Of a stretch of 64,000 nt of DNA, positions 1 to 11,400 are shown one piece after another. Origin of the DNA: Quillaja saponaria (lineage: Eukaryota > Streptophyta > Magnoliopsida > Fabales > Quillajaceae). The DNA is taken from NCBI GenBank assembly GCA_029379385.1, contig CM055609.1:3968001-4032000 (forward strand). The letters are read 5' to 3'. Positions within the stretch are counted from its first letter, which is position 1. Every line of letters starts with the position of its first letter. The notes under the pieces were generated by a model. That model made no database searches and had not been told where the DNA came from. It worked only from the letters and a program-made list of their open reading frames with translations. Made by a program: the position numbers and the translations under genes.

Positions 1-393
1 GCAATATACTTCTAGTAGTTTTCTGGATCCCTATTACCCTTGGAACTCATGATGGAATTCCTAATTCAAATAGTGGCATTTACATTTTAAATTGAGCTTT
101 GATGTCAGAAGCCACTTAACAGACAAGTCACCTACAGTCAATACCAAGCATTAGCACATTCAAATTTATTATGTATATCTCTAAATTAGTTTTGAAATCA
201 ATTTCTTCTCTTACTACTACAATTTGAGAACTTTTTTTTATGTGATTTCTCGGAGCTTCATATCACTTGGGTGATTTATTGATTTGGGTACTTAGAAACA
301 TAAGAAATATTTGAAAATCCTTTTTCAAGACAAGAAGCAATGTTGACATGGACCTGTTGTACTAGCCTGATTCTTAATCTGGTGTTTCTGCAG

Positions 394-671
394 GGTATAT
401 GAATCAGGGTCAGGAACTGGAGGTTGTAGTGGATTTTTGTGTTGGAATAATTCCAAGCCTATTAAAAGTGGAAAGGTAGGCTGTTGGTATACTTTTGTTG
501 ATATGTCCTCCATTTTTTGTTGGAAATACTTTTAGTTATGGAAAGACCTGATATATCTCTATTTGTAAACAGGTGAAGATAACCCCAGTTCGGCCGCGTA
601 AAGGTGGACATTTTTTGTTGTTTGGTGAGTGTGGGAAGTCAGGAAAAAATGAAATCAGGTTGAGAAGATAA
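394..671 (+). CDS. 3'-terminal two exons of a gene entering from the left, possibly STICHEL-like
   Basis: Two linked exons are visible, 394-475 and 573-671. Each has a good acceptor (TTTCTGCAG, GTAAACAG), and the donor between them is AAAG|GTAGGC. They join in phase to give about 60 codons ending in TAA at 669-671. The tail is basic and Gly/Ser-rich, with segments such as GGCSGFLCWNN and VKITPVRPRKGGH. The upstream exons lie outside the window. A short hydrophobic Leu-Cys-Trp stretch followed by a basic tail, next to ISPD and B12, fits the C-terminus of STICHEL-type proteins (DNA polymerase III gamma/tau-like factors of trichome branching), which are neighbours of these genes in Arabidopsis as I recall. 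The exon structure is seen directly; the family name is inference from context and weak similarity. Confidence 0.42.
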
Positions 672-1213
672 AGGAGAAGTTCCAAGCGTGGTGTTCTAGA
701 TGTACTCTTTTCTTTACATTAATTTCTGTATGTATTTCTCCATTTGAGCCATTCTTCAAGGATGCCAGCTAAGAAGGACAATATATAAATGAAAAAGGTT
801 ATCTGATTCAGCTTCTGCGTTCCTTTTGCTCAGTATCAAGTGATCAATAAAAGGTGGGACATTGAACGTCTATTGTTTCCTTTGTGTGCCTTACTATGTT
901 TCAAAGGGTTCAAATAAACATACTTTTTTTTGTTAACCCAAGATCAGAGGGTAGTGTTATGATCTAGAAAAAGGCCTACATCAGTTGCAAAGTAAAATGA
1001 GGAAGTAACACAAGTGAATTGTGATATTGCACGTGCAAAGAATTTTTCTTTCTCACTTTATTGAATTTCAGCTTTTTATGCTTAATACAAAAGGATTGTA
1101 GAATCAAAAGTAATCTATCAAAGAAAAAAATACTAGTGAAACTTGAGAATATGGTTCTCTTCTCCTTTTCTTTCTTATCTTTCTCAAGTGAACAAAGAAA
1201 AAAGAAAAGGGGT
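672..1213. other. Convergent 3' intergenic region between the left-edge gene and ISPD
   Basis: This spacer between a plus-strand gene end and the minus-strand ISPD end should hold both 3' UTRs. AATAAA-like signals for the plus-strand transcript lie near 845-850 and 914-920. I see no coding exon, RNA gene or repeat here. Confidence 0.5.
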
Positions 1214-4200
1214 TTATTTAGAGTCCTTTTCAGAGCGCATATTCAATATTCTCTCAGCCACTAATAAATCATCAGGGGTTGTAACCTGCAAAAAGATTTC
1301 TACATTACTTTCTTAATCCAAATAAAATAAGATTATCTAGTCATCCCATCTCATAGATTCAGCATTCAACTCTTAGAACAGAAAAAAATAATAATTTAAG
1401 AGTAGGAAGTTTCTCTACCTTGATGTTGGTGTAACATCCCTCAGTGATATAAACAGGATGTTTAAGATGCTCCACAATAGACACGTCATCAGTAACTTCA
1501 AGACCTTCACTATAGAGTAGGACAAGTTTCGCAAGAGATGAAGAGTTAGAATCTGAAAGATATATAAATAGCATCATAACAATAAACTTCTAATTAATAC
1601 AGATAGCATTTCCCTAATAAAAGTGAATCATCCAATTCCTCAATATTTCACCAGCACAACTGCATGGTCTGTTGAACAGCATGAATGCATAATAGTATGA
1701 TACACTACTGACTAAGGGCCCGCTTGGGTATGCGTCACGGGACTCGGGATGTGCATCCTGGCCAGCGCAGCCTGTTTGGGTTCCCGCAGCCCACATCTCG
1801 TGTGTTATAGGACATGGTCCCACATCTTTTTTTCTTTTCCTTATATGCCCTTTATTATCTATTTGTATTTTCTTTTTATCTATCCAAATATATCAACTTA
1901 AACCAACAAAATATACTCTAATTAGGACTGCATTTTTGATAATTTATACACAAATTTGCTTCTCAGACCATGGTCACTTTGACAACCCAAACACATCATA
2001 AAAATACAGCGAGGCGTAGACCATGATACTCGCCTCACCTCCAATGCAAACAAATCCCAAACAAAAGATTTTTCCAATAAGAAACAAGTTGTAACAATCA
2101 ATTTATGCATATGAAATAGTAATTACCAGTTTACAAGCTCAAAACCTTTTCTCAGCAAGTCAGGCTTGATGATCTGTTATTAAAAAGTAATAATCAGCTA
2201 ATTAGTCACCTCGGGTATATTCAACTTGGAGACTTAGAAATATATATTCTGCGTTTAACCAGTAAACCTGTGGGGTCTGCATTTCCCAGAGTGTTTTCCT
2301 ATCCAGTGTTCTTATTACAAAAGATTCACTGTTTGCCTGCACAGATTAATACACAAGTTTCAGTGCCTTTTAGGAATTCTAAAGAAGGAATGCTGCAAAA
2401 AATTTTTGGAAAAGAAGCTAAAGCTTGTTAATCACATATAAATAGTAACTAGGAAAGTAACTTGCTCGACTCTAATATATACCTCTTTGATCGTAGCTTT
2501 TGCAGGGACACCAAGGACGGCAGCTCCGTTTAACAAACCATCTTTAAGAACCTAATAAAAGCAAAACAACTGACTTAGTTAGTCTAGTAAGTTTCTCATT
2601 TAAATAGCCAACTTTAGTTCCACACTTGTGTATGGTAAAGCTAGGCAAACATAAAAATATATATCGAGCTAACATAGCAAACTCTAGTGTAGAACTTATT
2701 AGTTTTCATATCCAGTTAGCCTCTTTTTTCCTCCCAAGTCCCAACATGTAATGGAAATTCATAAGCAAGCTTCTATTATGTTGAACTCCATAGCTAGCAA
2801 CGCAATTTAAGTTGTCCGATGCAGTGACTAAAGTCATGTGTCATCCTGAAGTAGACTGAAAATCAGGTATGGAGTTAATGATGGAACCCATTAATGAGAG
2901 TCATAAAAGAAGAGACAATGTCCCTGTACTGCAGTTCTTAAACTGATATGCTCTGGATTTGCTTCCTCATAAAACACAAGTCCATGGAAAATGTTGCAGT
3001 ATCACAACACGTGCAACAAATCGGTATATTGTTCCAATCATGATAATTCATTCCCTCAATGTCTCATCACTCAAAATAAGAAGTGGGAAGTATGAGTAAT
3101 TTAAAACTGAATCACCATGCAAGGAGATAAATGATAAGTACAATGAAAAACAATCCTATATAAAAAATCCTTTATTTTGACACAACATCACCACTTTTAT
3201 ATTTCAGAATTAAATGTTAAGTGAAAAAAGAGTATGGTGATTGAGCAAAACGTATAGGATTCCTATTTCCTTCTGTAGATTCAATACCGAGACAAAATCC
3301 ATGAACCTAGAGGTAGGTAAAGAACATATGGTTGATATTTTTAAATGGGATAAGAGAATACTAATAAAATTGGTATGTAGACTAATGAATGATGATGTCA
3401 ATTTAATCATCAATTTAAAAACAACAAAACAACTAGCACATGAAATGTTTATTTAACCGAACCTTCTCTACATCTGCTGATGTTACCAGAGGTCTAGCAG
3501 AATCATGAATGCAAACAAGCTCAGAGTTCAGATCAACAGCCTGTAAGAAGAGGTAGCATTTAACAAAAGAGAGTATGTTACTAACTACTAAGTAACCATA
3601 AGCCTTAGGTTTTAGGGATTTAGCATCTAGTGTTTATTATTAAAGAGTGGCGGTAAGAGAGTATACTTCAATATCAAAATAAAAAATGCAAACACACACA
3701 CACACACCTGAAGTCCACTGTAAACAGAATCCTGTCTTTCCTTCCCAGGCTCTGTGAATTTAAGTTCCACTTGAATCTTTTCTTTGGCATCTAAAGAAAC
3801 AAACAGAAATAATTTGGAAATGTACTGTAGCATTTTAGCCATATAAAACATGCTCAAGAGGCACTACAAACATAAAAAAGGTGACCAAGAGGTAAATTTA
3901 TGATGTGTCAAGGAAGACAAAGAAAAAGGAAATATGCACATTTAAGAGAGCAGGGGAGAGAGAGAGGGAGAGAAAGAGAGATTCAAAAAACCTTCAAAAA
4001 TGTCCTTGTATGATGGATCACAAACAACAATGATTTCTTTCACTTCAACCATGTTAGAGAAAGTGTAAAAACTGCAAAAGGATCAGCAAATAAATTTATT
4101 GTGAACACATGAAATATTAGACAAGAAAACATAAGTGAAAAGAGAAACAAACAAACTCCATGCATGCAGAATAAGACATTATGTTTGTTGCAAGGCCTTT

Positions 4201-5653
4201 GTAACAAGATTTTTACGGACTTGTGTACATTATGTGAAAAAAACTTAATATTTCCAGCTAGAGAGCTTTTTGCATCCCTAACTGACTGATCACAGTAATT
4301 GCAAGCATAACTCTTTTCTTGAGATTAAAGCAACCATACAGCCCCAGGTACCATCATGAATGTGTTATGTAGTCCTACTCGAGCGTTCATATGTTGTTAT
4401 GACAACCCATGGCTCACTAAAGTGACTTGTCATATTACAACAATTCATCTCATCCTGTTAACACTTGAATCATAAGAAAACAAGTGGGAAGTCCCAAGCT
4501 GGAGTGAAACTGTCGATAGCTTGAGCATTTATCCTTACCTATACAATGCAATCGGTTGACCTAAAAGTGGAAGATACTGCTTCGGCATGCTAGCCTGTCA
4601 AACATAAATAACTATCATTTAGCAAGTGAAAAGTCGATTAAGTATAAACAAAAAATAAAATTCAGCAACTATTAAATATATCCACAAATATCAACAGTAG
4701 CAACTATAACATTACAGGGGAATGAACTGGTAATATGGACACATTACTTCAGTAATAATAAAATAATAAAAACTGGGTAAGTTTACTTATCCAGAACACA
4801 AAGAAATTTCAAAATATTTATTGTTGAAGTGAATGATATCTGTGTCTCCATGAGAATAAAAAACAAATTTTGGTTTTACAGTGAAATTTGAAGGTGAATG
4901 AGGTGACAATGACATCATAGGATACATGACATGAAATTGGGATATCCTAGAATTTGAAGAATAGTTAATAAACAGATAAACTTACTCCCATCCTTTTGCC
5001 CTTCCCTCCAGCCAAAAGAATTACTGAGACACTTCTCTCTTTCACAGTGTGGGAACTCTGTAAAACAACTTCAGTATAATTAAGGGGTTCAAAAAAAATT
5101 AACCCGTTTATATTTACATATCACTTGAGAAGAACCATGTCTAATCACTTACTTGCTCACTTTGCAAGCAGAAAGTAACCCTTGATTTTGCAATTCTCGC
5201 ATTTTTCTTGCAATCAATTTTATAACCTGACAACACTAACTCAAATAAGATGCTGGTAAGAATGAAGAGGGTGATAAAAGAAAAGGGCATAAGCTAGAAA
5301 CAGTGGGGAGGAAACAGATTCCTCTAAATCTAATAGTTTCTCTTACCAACTATAATCTATTGCTGGTAAAAATGCAGAGTGTTCAATTACGATAATAAAA
5401 TATTTAATTCCTTTTCCTATCCTTAATTTTCCAGGGAACCAAACAGTAGGCGAAAAGTGGAAACAATCCAAACCCAAGAATAAAAGAATAAGAAAGATGA
5501 AGGCATTGACTTACCTGGAAATTGGTTTCTGAAGTGCGAGCGAAGTGAAAGTGATTTAGCTGGAGCTCCATGATTACTGGGGAATAGTAATCTAGATGAA
5601 GTAGAAGAAGAAAAACCAATGCCCACTTGAGAAGGAGATTGAATCACCACCAT
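1214..5653 (-). CDS. ISPD: 2-C-methyl-D-erythritol 4-phosphate cytidylyltransferase, chloroplastic (ISPD/MCT)
   Basis: This enzyme joins CTP and MEP to give CDP-methylerythritol and pyrophosphate, the third step of the plastid MEP isoprenoid pathway. Twelve exons join in phase: 5653-5515, 5226-5153, 5057-4986, 4594-4539, 4071-3992, 3790-3708, 3540-3463, 2551-2483, 2336-2268, 2173-2127, 1509-1419 and 1285-1214 (stop TAA 1216-1214). All introns are GT-AG. The product is about 309 residues, close to the Arabidopsis enzyme. Residues 1 to about 70 are Ser/Arg-rich and read as a chloroplast transit peptide. The nucleotide-binding signature [11 protein letters not shown] is at 85-95, with K100 of MPKQYL following; HDSARPLV is near 180-187; the closing segment includes [17 protein letters not shown] repeat lies directly before the start codon. 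It shares a divergent promoter with the B12 gene. Confidence 0.96.
1715..2064. mobile_element. Possible diverged MITE in ISPD intron 10
   Basis: The last-but-one ISPD intron contains a stretch clearly richer in G+C than its surroundings. It opens with GGGCCCGCTTGGG and closes near 2046-2064 with GCAAACAAATCCCAAAC, which is roughly the reverse complement of the opening. A short internal inverted pair (GAGGCG / CGCCTC) lies near 2010-2038. Opening and closing sequences of this kind are common in non-autonomous hAT or PIF elements. I could not fix a target-site duplication, so both boundaries and class are tentative. Confidence 0.33.
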
Positions 5654-5655
5654 CT

Positions 5656-5688
5656 CTCTCTCTGTCTCTCTGTCTCTCTGTCTCTCTG
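5656..5688. repeat. TCTCTCTG microsatellite in the ISPD 5' leader
   Basis: About four copies of an eight-base TCTCTCTG unit lie directly against the ISPD start codon. In the ISPD transcript this reads as a GAGA-rich leader ending at the ATG. Copy number could vary between individuals and affect translation. Confidence 0.8.
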
Positions 5689-5956
5689 AAAGGTAGTTAA
5701 AGAGTCACTGAGTCAGACAAAGGCAGCCTTAGTACTTCAGAGAAATGGGCTGCATTTGGACAGACACGACAATTAAAAAAGCGTCAAGAAAGCACAAAGT
5801 TTTTGACGAGAAAATAATTTGTGGGAAACATTAACAAGTGCCTTAATAGCACTCTATAGAAAATTTGTTTAATTTAGGAGGACCAACTTGCAACATTTTA
5901 ATATTTTAGAAGACAAAAATGAAATTAATTTAGTTTTTTTTTTTTTCTTATGGTAT

Positions 5957-5999
5957 GCAGGCCCAGTACCATGCAGGCCCATTTTGGTACTGGGCCTGC
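5957..5999. promoter_or_regulatory. Perfect 14-bp inverted repeat carrying site II motifs
   Basis: The left arm GCAGGCCCAGTACC (5957-5970) is the exact reverse complement of GGTACTGGGCCTGC (5986-5999), with a 15-base spacer that itself contains GCAGGCCCA. Three site II-like cores (GGCCCA or TGGGCC) therefore sit within 43 bases, about 95-135 bases upstream of the B12 start. The arrangement could present paired sites to a dimeric regulator such as a TCP protein, or fold as a hairpin if transcribed. Confidence 0.7.
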
Positions 6000-6092
6000 C
6001 ACTCCTTGCCCGAAACACAGAAAATAAAAAATCCCAATCATTTCGGAGAAGAAGAAGAAGCCAGATCAAGGGAAACAGTGAAGCAGGTGAAA

Positions 6093-6308
6093 ATGGCGAA
6101 TAAGCCTTTGGGACCCACAGGGGAGTTCTTCAGGAGGAGAGATGAATGGAGGAAGCATCCGATGCTGACGAATCAGCTTCGACACGCCACTCCTGGATTG
6201 GGTATCGCCCTTGTTGCCTTTGGCGTCTACCTCGTAGGTGAACAAGTCTATGATAGGCTCTACGCTTCCTCTCACTCCTCTGCTTCTTCGTCTCATGCTT
6301 CTCACTAA
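6093..6308 (+). CDS. NDUFB3: NADH dehydrogenase (ubiquinone) 1 beta subcomplex subunit 3 / B12, complex I
   Basis: This is a small accessory subunit of the membrane arm of mitochondrial respiratory complex I. The 71-residue product begins MANKPLGPTGEFFRRRDEW, the N-terminus expected of plant B12 proteins. A single membrane segment, GLGIALVAFGVYLVG, follows at about residues 35-49, and the tail is Ser/His-rich. The coding part is one exon. The ATG at 6093 has a strong context (GAAAATGGC) and matches the family N-terminus. An upstream in-frame ATG at 5955 with no intervening stop would add 46 residues; I do not favour it because the family lacks such an extension. It is divergent from ISPD, as I recall for the corresponding Arabidopsis pair. 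Confidence 0.93.
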   Translation: MANKPLGPTGEFFRRRDEWRKHPMLTNQLRHATPGLGIALVAFGVYLVGEQVYDRLYASSHSSASSSHASH

Positions 6309-6340
6309 CAATTGTGAATTTGGGTTGATTCGTTTTCCAG

Positions 6341-7798
6341 GTGGGTTGATTTCTCAAATCTCATCAAAATGTGGGTTTTTCTTCTCCTTTGTTGCAATTC
6401 ATGTTTTCTTCAAAAGTTAGGGTTTTTACTTTGGTGTTAATAATCAGAATTTGATTTCACAATTCCCACATTGTATAATAATGACCCACTAATGTATCCA
6501 GTTGATCCACTTAAATTAGATGATTGAACAATATAAACAAATAAACAATGAATTGAGCCACCTGTGTAGCTCATCTGTTTCGGTTTAACAGGATACTATG
6601 AATCTGTATTTCATTCTTTTAAATATGAAGCTTTCTGAGAAGGTCCTAGCTTCATATGGGTTGAGAAATGGTGATGTGCCCTGAGTCATTAGTCAAACCA
6701 AGGTGTTTTGCTTTTCTTATTCCTGTAATGATGTCTTTGTATGAAGTTTTAGAATTTGGGTAATCTTTTGGATATTCCAAGTAAGTAAGTTTGAACCATG
6801 GGTGTGTTGGTTTGCTTTGAGACAATACCTCAACCATGGCATGAGATTCCTATCTTTGAAAACTGGTTGGAAGATGTATTGGAGGAACCGAGGAAGAGTA
6901 CCAATAAGGTCGAGATTAGTTATTTAACCGAGAACCAAAAACAGTCAGTTAATAGTTGGTATAATTCAATCAGTTAAATGAGCATATAAAAGTTTCAATC
7001 AGTTAATTAGGCATTTAAGCATATAATGTTAAGTGTCTATCATTATGGTTTTTTGGCTTTTATATATGAAAATTTCAGGCTGATATCGAGCAAGATTAGA
7101 AGAACGGTATTAGATTGAGTTCTCTGCTACAAACAATGTTGTTATTGCCACAAGAATAATATGAGTAGACTAACTTGTCAAACACTGTCACCCTTTTATT
7201 GATCTACTTCATTTTTGTTGGTTTTCCCTTTTTCATTCACTTTCTCTATTTGGTTGAGTTGATATGCTCCAAATAATTGAGTTTTTCTCATTTCAAAGTT
7301 GCTTTGCAGTGAGGAATAAGAGGATATAAGTAATTTTAATGCATTAAGAATGTAAGGAAAAATAAGTGGTCTGTGCAAAAGCTGTTCCAGTTGTCATGCA
7401 TGTAATTGTTTATTTGAGACGAAGACTACTAGACTGTCCATTAAGTATATGATAGTTCTGGAGGTGTTTGTATTACTATATTTTATAGTGTTTTGTGGTT
7501 CCTAATAACATGAATATATGAGAATGCATTCTCTTTACATGATTGTTGTTTGTTGGTGTGAAATGTGAGAGAAGCTTGGAGTACTTGAATTAATCTTAAG
7601 GTAGCTGATTGTCCCACAATATTAGAAGTGATCCTGTGTGTGTCCTAAGATGCAAAATATGATTAGTTCCTGGAACAAGCTGGTGAAATATTACACTTTC
7701 AGTTTTCCCCTGAAGTTCTTTAGAAATGTTTTTTAGTTGGTAAGATTGGAAAGATATATTGGGCTCTGTAAATTGCTAACAGATAACTGATCTTGCAG
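6341..7798 (+). other. Non-coding stretch downstream of B12 (possible 3' UTR intron)
   Basis: AT-rich sequence without a recognisable gene, RNA or transposon. If the splice signals at its two ends are used it is an intron of the B12 transcript; otherwise it is plain intergenic DNA. Confidence 0.35.
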
Positions 7799-8260
7799 GT
7801 GCATATGCTTGGCAGAAGGAAAACTGCTAGGACATTGGCAGTCGTCTTTCTTATTTTTCTGCTTAATAATAAGCTTTCCATTGACATGGGACTCGAAGCT
7901 TTGAATGTAGAGGTGTCAAACTACTGTTTGCTTCGTACAATATCACTCCATCTGTGGATACATTGGATGACTCAATGTATTGCTTCCAGTAAAGATTTTT
8001 GTTGTCATTCTATGTTTGGTTGGTTTTCTGTCTGTAACAACAAATATAATTCCTCCTGTTATGGTATAAACTTATCAAAGGTGCTTTGCCCTGTTTATTT
8101 TCCTCCATGCCATAATGGAACTAACGATCTGCTGAGTTCTCTGCTTCTCTCCCTGAATACTGAGTTCCTTTGACATCCAACCAACTGCATCTTGTAGGTG
8201 ATGAATCCCTGCAAGTATTTGTTGCTGGCAGAATAAAAGCTCTCACCTTTTGAGGTAAAA
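7799..8260 (+). other. Probable spliced 3' UTR exon of the B12 transcript
   Basis: A donor-like CAG|GTGGGT lies at about 6340, 32 bases after the B12 stop codon, and a strong acceptor CTTGCAG ends at 7798. An AATAAA hexamer at 8232-8237 would supply the poly(A) signal. This suggests a 3' UTR intron of about 1.46 kb. The short stop-to-junction distance should avoid nonsense-mediated decay. No conserved protein is visible in the exon. The evidence is sequence signals only. Confidence 0.3.
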
Positions 8261-8300
8261 TGAAACTAGTAAATATTGTTAATCTTTTCACCCCAAGATT

Positions 8301-8392
8301 ATTGTAGGGTTCCATCTATTGTAGTTCCCCAAAATAGTAAAATAAAATTCCGTAACAAGTTCTTTGCAATTATGAGTTTTACAATTTAAGAA
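8301..8392. repeat. Left copy of a direct repeat flanking the telomere-like array
   Basis: This block of about 90 bases begins ATTGTAGGGTTCC and contains CCCCAAAATAG and AAGTTCTTTGCAATTATGAG. It matches 12276-12366 in the same orientation at roughly four bases in five by eye. The two copies bracket the array almost exactly. Confidence 0.75.
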
Positions 8393-8499
8393 TTAATTAT
8401 TAGTATTAAAAATCTATTAAATTACAAATTTCAATAAGTCAATAAATTAGATTATCATCACATCTTTCTCTACAATTTATACGAATTGTTAAAATGGCT

Positions 8500-11400
8500 T
8501 AAATATCCGAATCATAACCTTAACTGCAATTCTAACTCAAATTGCAACCTTAACAGTACTAATTATAATAAACATAACTATAACTTTAATCCTATCCTTA
8601 ACTAGAATTATAATCCGAACTGTAACTTTAAACCTAACCCTAATATTAACTCTAATCCTAATTATAACTGTAACCCAAACTGTAATCCAAACTATAACTC
8701 AAACTGTAACACGAATGTCAACCGAATTGGAACCTAAATCGTAATTAAACCAGAATTGAAATCTTAACCGGAACCCTAACTTAAACACTAACCAAACTGA
8801 AATAGGAATTGGAACTCTAACCTTAACTGGAACCTGAACTCTAACTATAACCTAAATCTTAGCCGTAACCGAACTAAAACCCGAACCAAAATCTTAATGA
8901 ACCAAAATCCAAACTAAAATCATAACCGAAACTGGAATTCTAACCCTAACTAGGACATTAACCATAACCCCAGCCGTAATCCTAACTTGAATTGTAATAC
9001 AAAATGTAACCTGAATTGTAATATGAATCGTAATTCGAACCATAACCGAACTAGAATCCAAACCAGAATCAGAATTAGAACCATAACTATAACCTGAACT
9101 GTAACTCTAAGCCTAACACTATCCTTAACCTTGAATAGGAACTCTAACCCTAATCCCTAAACCTTAACTGGAACCCTAACCCTAACCTTAATCAAAACCA
9201 AAATTGAAATCGAAAACTGAACTCTAACTCGAACCATAACCGAACTGGAACCCAAACCGAAATCAAAACTGATACTCTAACTGTAATCAGAATTGAAACC
9301 AAAATCGGAACTATAACCTTAACCCTAACCTAAACTTTAACCTAAAACCTAACCTGAACAATAACCTGAATCGAAATTCGAATCGAAATCCTAACCTTAA
9401 CCGAAACCCTAAGGTAACCAGAACCCTAGCTCTAACCTTAATTGGAACCCTAACCCTAACTGGAATCCTAACCTTAACCCTAACCTTGACCCTAACTAGA
9501 ACCTTAGAACCTTAAACCTAATTGGAACCCTAACCCTAACCCTAACCCTAACCTGAACCGTAACCAAATTTGAACCCTAACCTTAACTGTAAACCAGAAC
9601 CCTAACCAGAATTGAAATCAGAACTCTAACCCTAACTCGAACTATAATCGACTCAGAATCAAAACCGGTACCCTAACAATAACCTGAACCATAATCGGAA
9701 CCCTAATTGGAATGGGAACCCTAACCCTAACCCTAACCCTAACCCTAACTGGAACTATAACCTGAATTGGAATAGAACCATTACCTTAACCCTAACCGGA
9801 ACTCAAACACTAATCATAGTCAGTACCCAAACCCTAATCATAACCCTAACCCTAACCTTGACAAGAACCAAACCCAAACCATAACCCAAATATGAACTGT
9901 AACTGAACCGAAATTGAAATCGAAACCCTAACCGTAACCTTAACCTTAACCCTAACTAGAACGTTAACCGAACTAGAACCGAAATCCTAATTAGAACCGA
10001 AACCTTAACCCTAACCCTAACTTGAACTATAACCGAATTGGAACCTTAACCTTAACTTGAATGGTAACCGAATTGGAACCTGATCCCGAACCAAAATTAG
10101 ATCCAATAACTTAACCGTAATCGTAACTGTAACCAAACCAAAGCCCTAATCGAAACCGAAATTGGAACTTTAACCCTAACTCTATAACCTTAACCCTAGT
10201 TGTAACCTAAATAGGAACCAAACCGTATCCCACTCAAATCATAACCTAAATCGTAATTCAAATAATAACTCGAACTAAAACCAGAACCGTAACTGAATTG
10301 AAACTCGAATCGGAGTCAGAATCAAAACCTTATCCTTAATTGTAACATGAATCGTAACAGAACCAGAACCCTAACCGAAACCTTAATCATAACCATAACC
10401 TTAACCGGAACCCTAACCCTAACCCAAACTCAAATCTAAACTGAAATCGAACTAAAATTTGAATTGTAACTTGAATCATAACCGAATAAGAATTGGAACC
10501 GGAACCGTAACCCTAACTCCAACTAAAACTCAAACTAGAATCAAAACCAAAACTCACCTAAATCGAACCTGAACCAGAATCGAAACTATAACCGTAACCT
10601 TAATCTAATAGCCCAAATTGTAACCAAACTATAATAGAAATTGAAACCTTAATCCTAACCAAAATGTTAACCATAATCGAAACCCTAACCCTAACCGAAA
10701 CACTAAACCCTAAACCTAACTCTACACCGAACTGGAATCCTAATCTTAACTCTAACCATAACCTTAATCTTATCCGAACTAGAACTCGAATCGATATCGG
10801 AATTGGAATCTTAACCCTAATCATAAGCTGAACAATAACCATATAAGAACCGGAACTAGAACCTTAACTCTAACTGAAATCGAAACCGACACCGGAATCG
10901 TAACTCTAACTTGAACCAAAACCTGAACCGTTATCAGAACTGAAACCCTAACCATAACCTGAACTGTAATCGAATAGGAATCTGAATCCTAACCCTAACC
11001 CTAACTTTAACTCGAACCAGAACCCTAACCTTAACCTTAACCTTAACCTGAACTTGAACCAAAATCGAAATCATAACCCAAACCACAACCGAAATGGAAT
11101 CAAAACCAGAATTAAAACTAGAATCGAAACCCTAATCCTACCTGGAATCCTAATCCTAACTGAAACACTAAACTCTAACCCTAATCTTAACCTTAACTCA
11201 AACCATAAACCTAACCATAACTGATTCGGAATCTAAACCAATATCGGAATGGGAACCTTAACCCGAATTGTAACCAAGCAGGAATCAAAACCCTAATCAT
11301 AATTCAAACTGGAACCCTAACCTTACCATAACCCTAAGCGTAACTCTAACTCAAACGGTAACCAAATTAGAACCTGAACCCAAATCGAAACTATAACCCT

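Larger units (their letters stand above)
5654..6092. promoter_or_regulatory. Bidirectional promoter between ISPD and NDUFB3/B12
   Basis: Only 439 bases separate the two divergent start codons. The ISPD side holds a TCTCTCTG tandem repeat at about 5656-5688. The B12 side holds three GGCCCA/TGGGCC motifs near 5960-5996. Such motifs (site II elements, TGGGCY) are known in promoters of plant nuclear genes for mitochondrial respiratory proteins, which suits the B12 gene. A poly-T run lies at about 5935-5946. I did not see a convincing TATA box for either gene. Confidence 0.6.

Noticed and set aside
7793..8173. Open frame of about 126 codons downstream of B12
   Set aside because: It has no true ATG at its start and no recognisable domain; the stretch is better explained as a 3' UTR exon.
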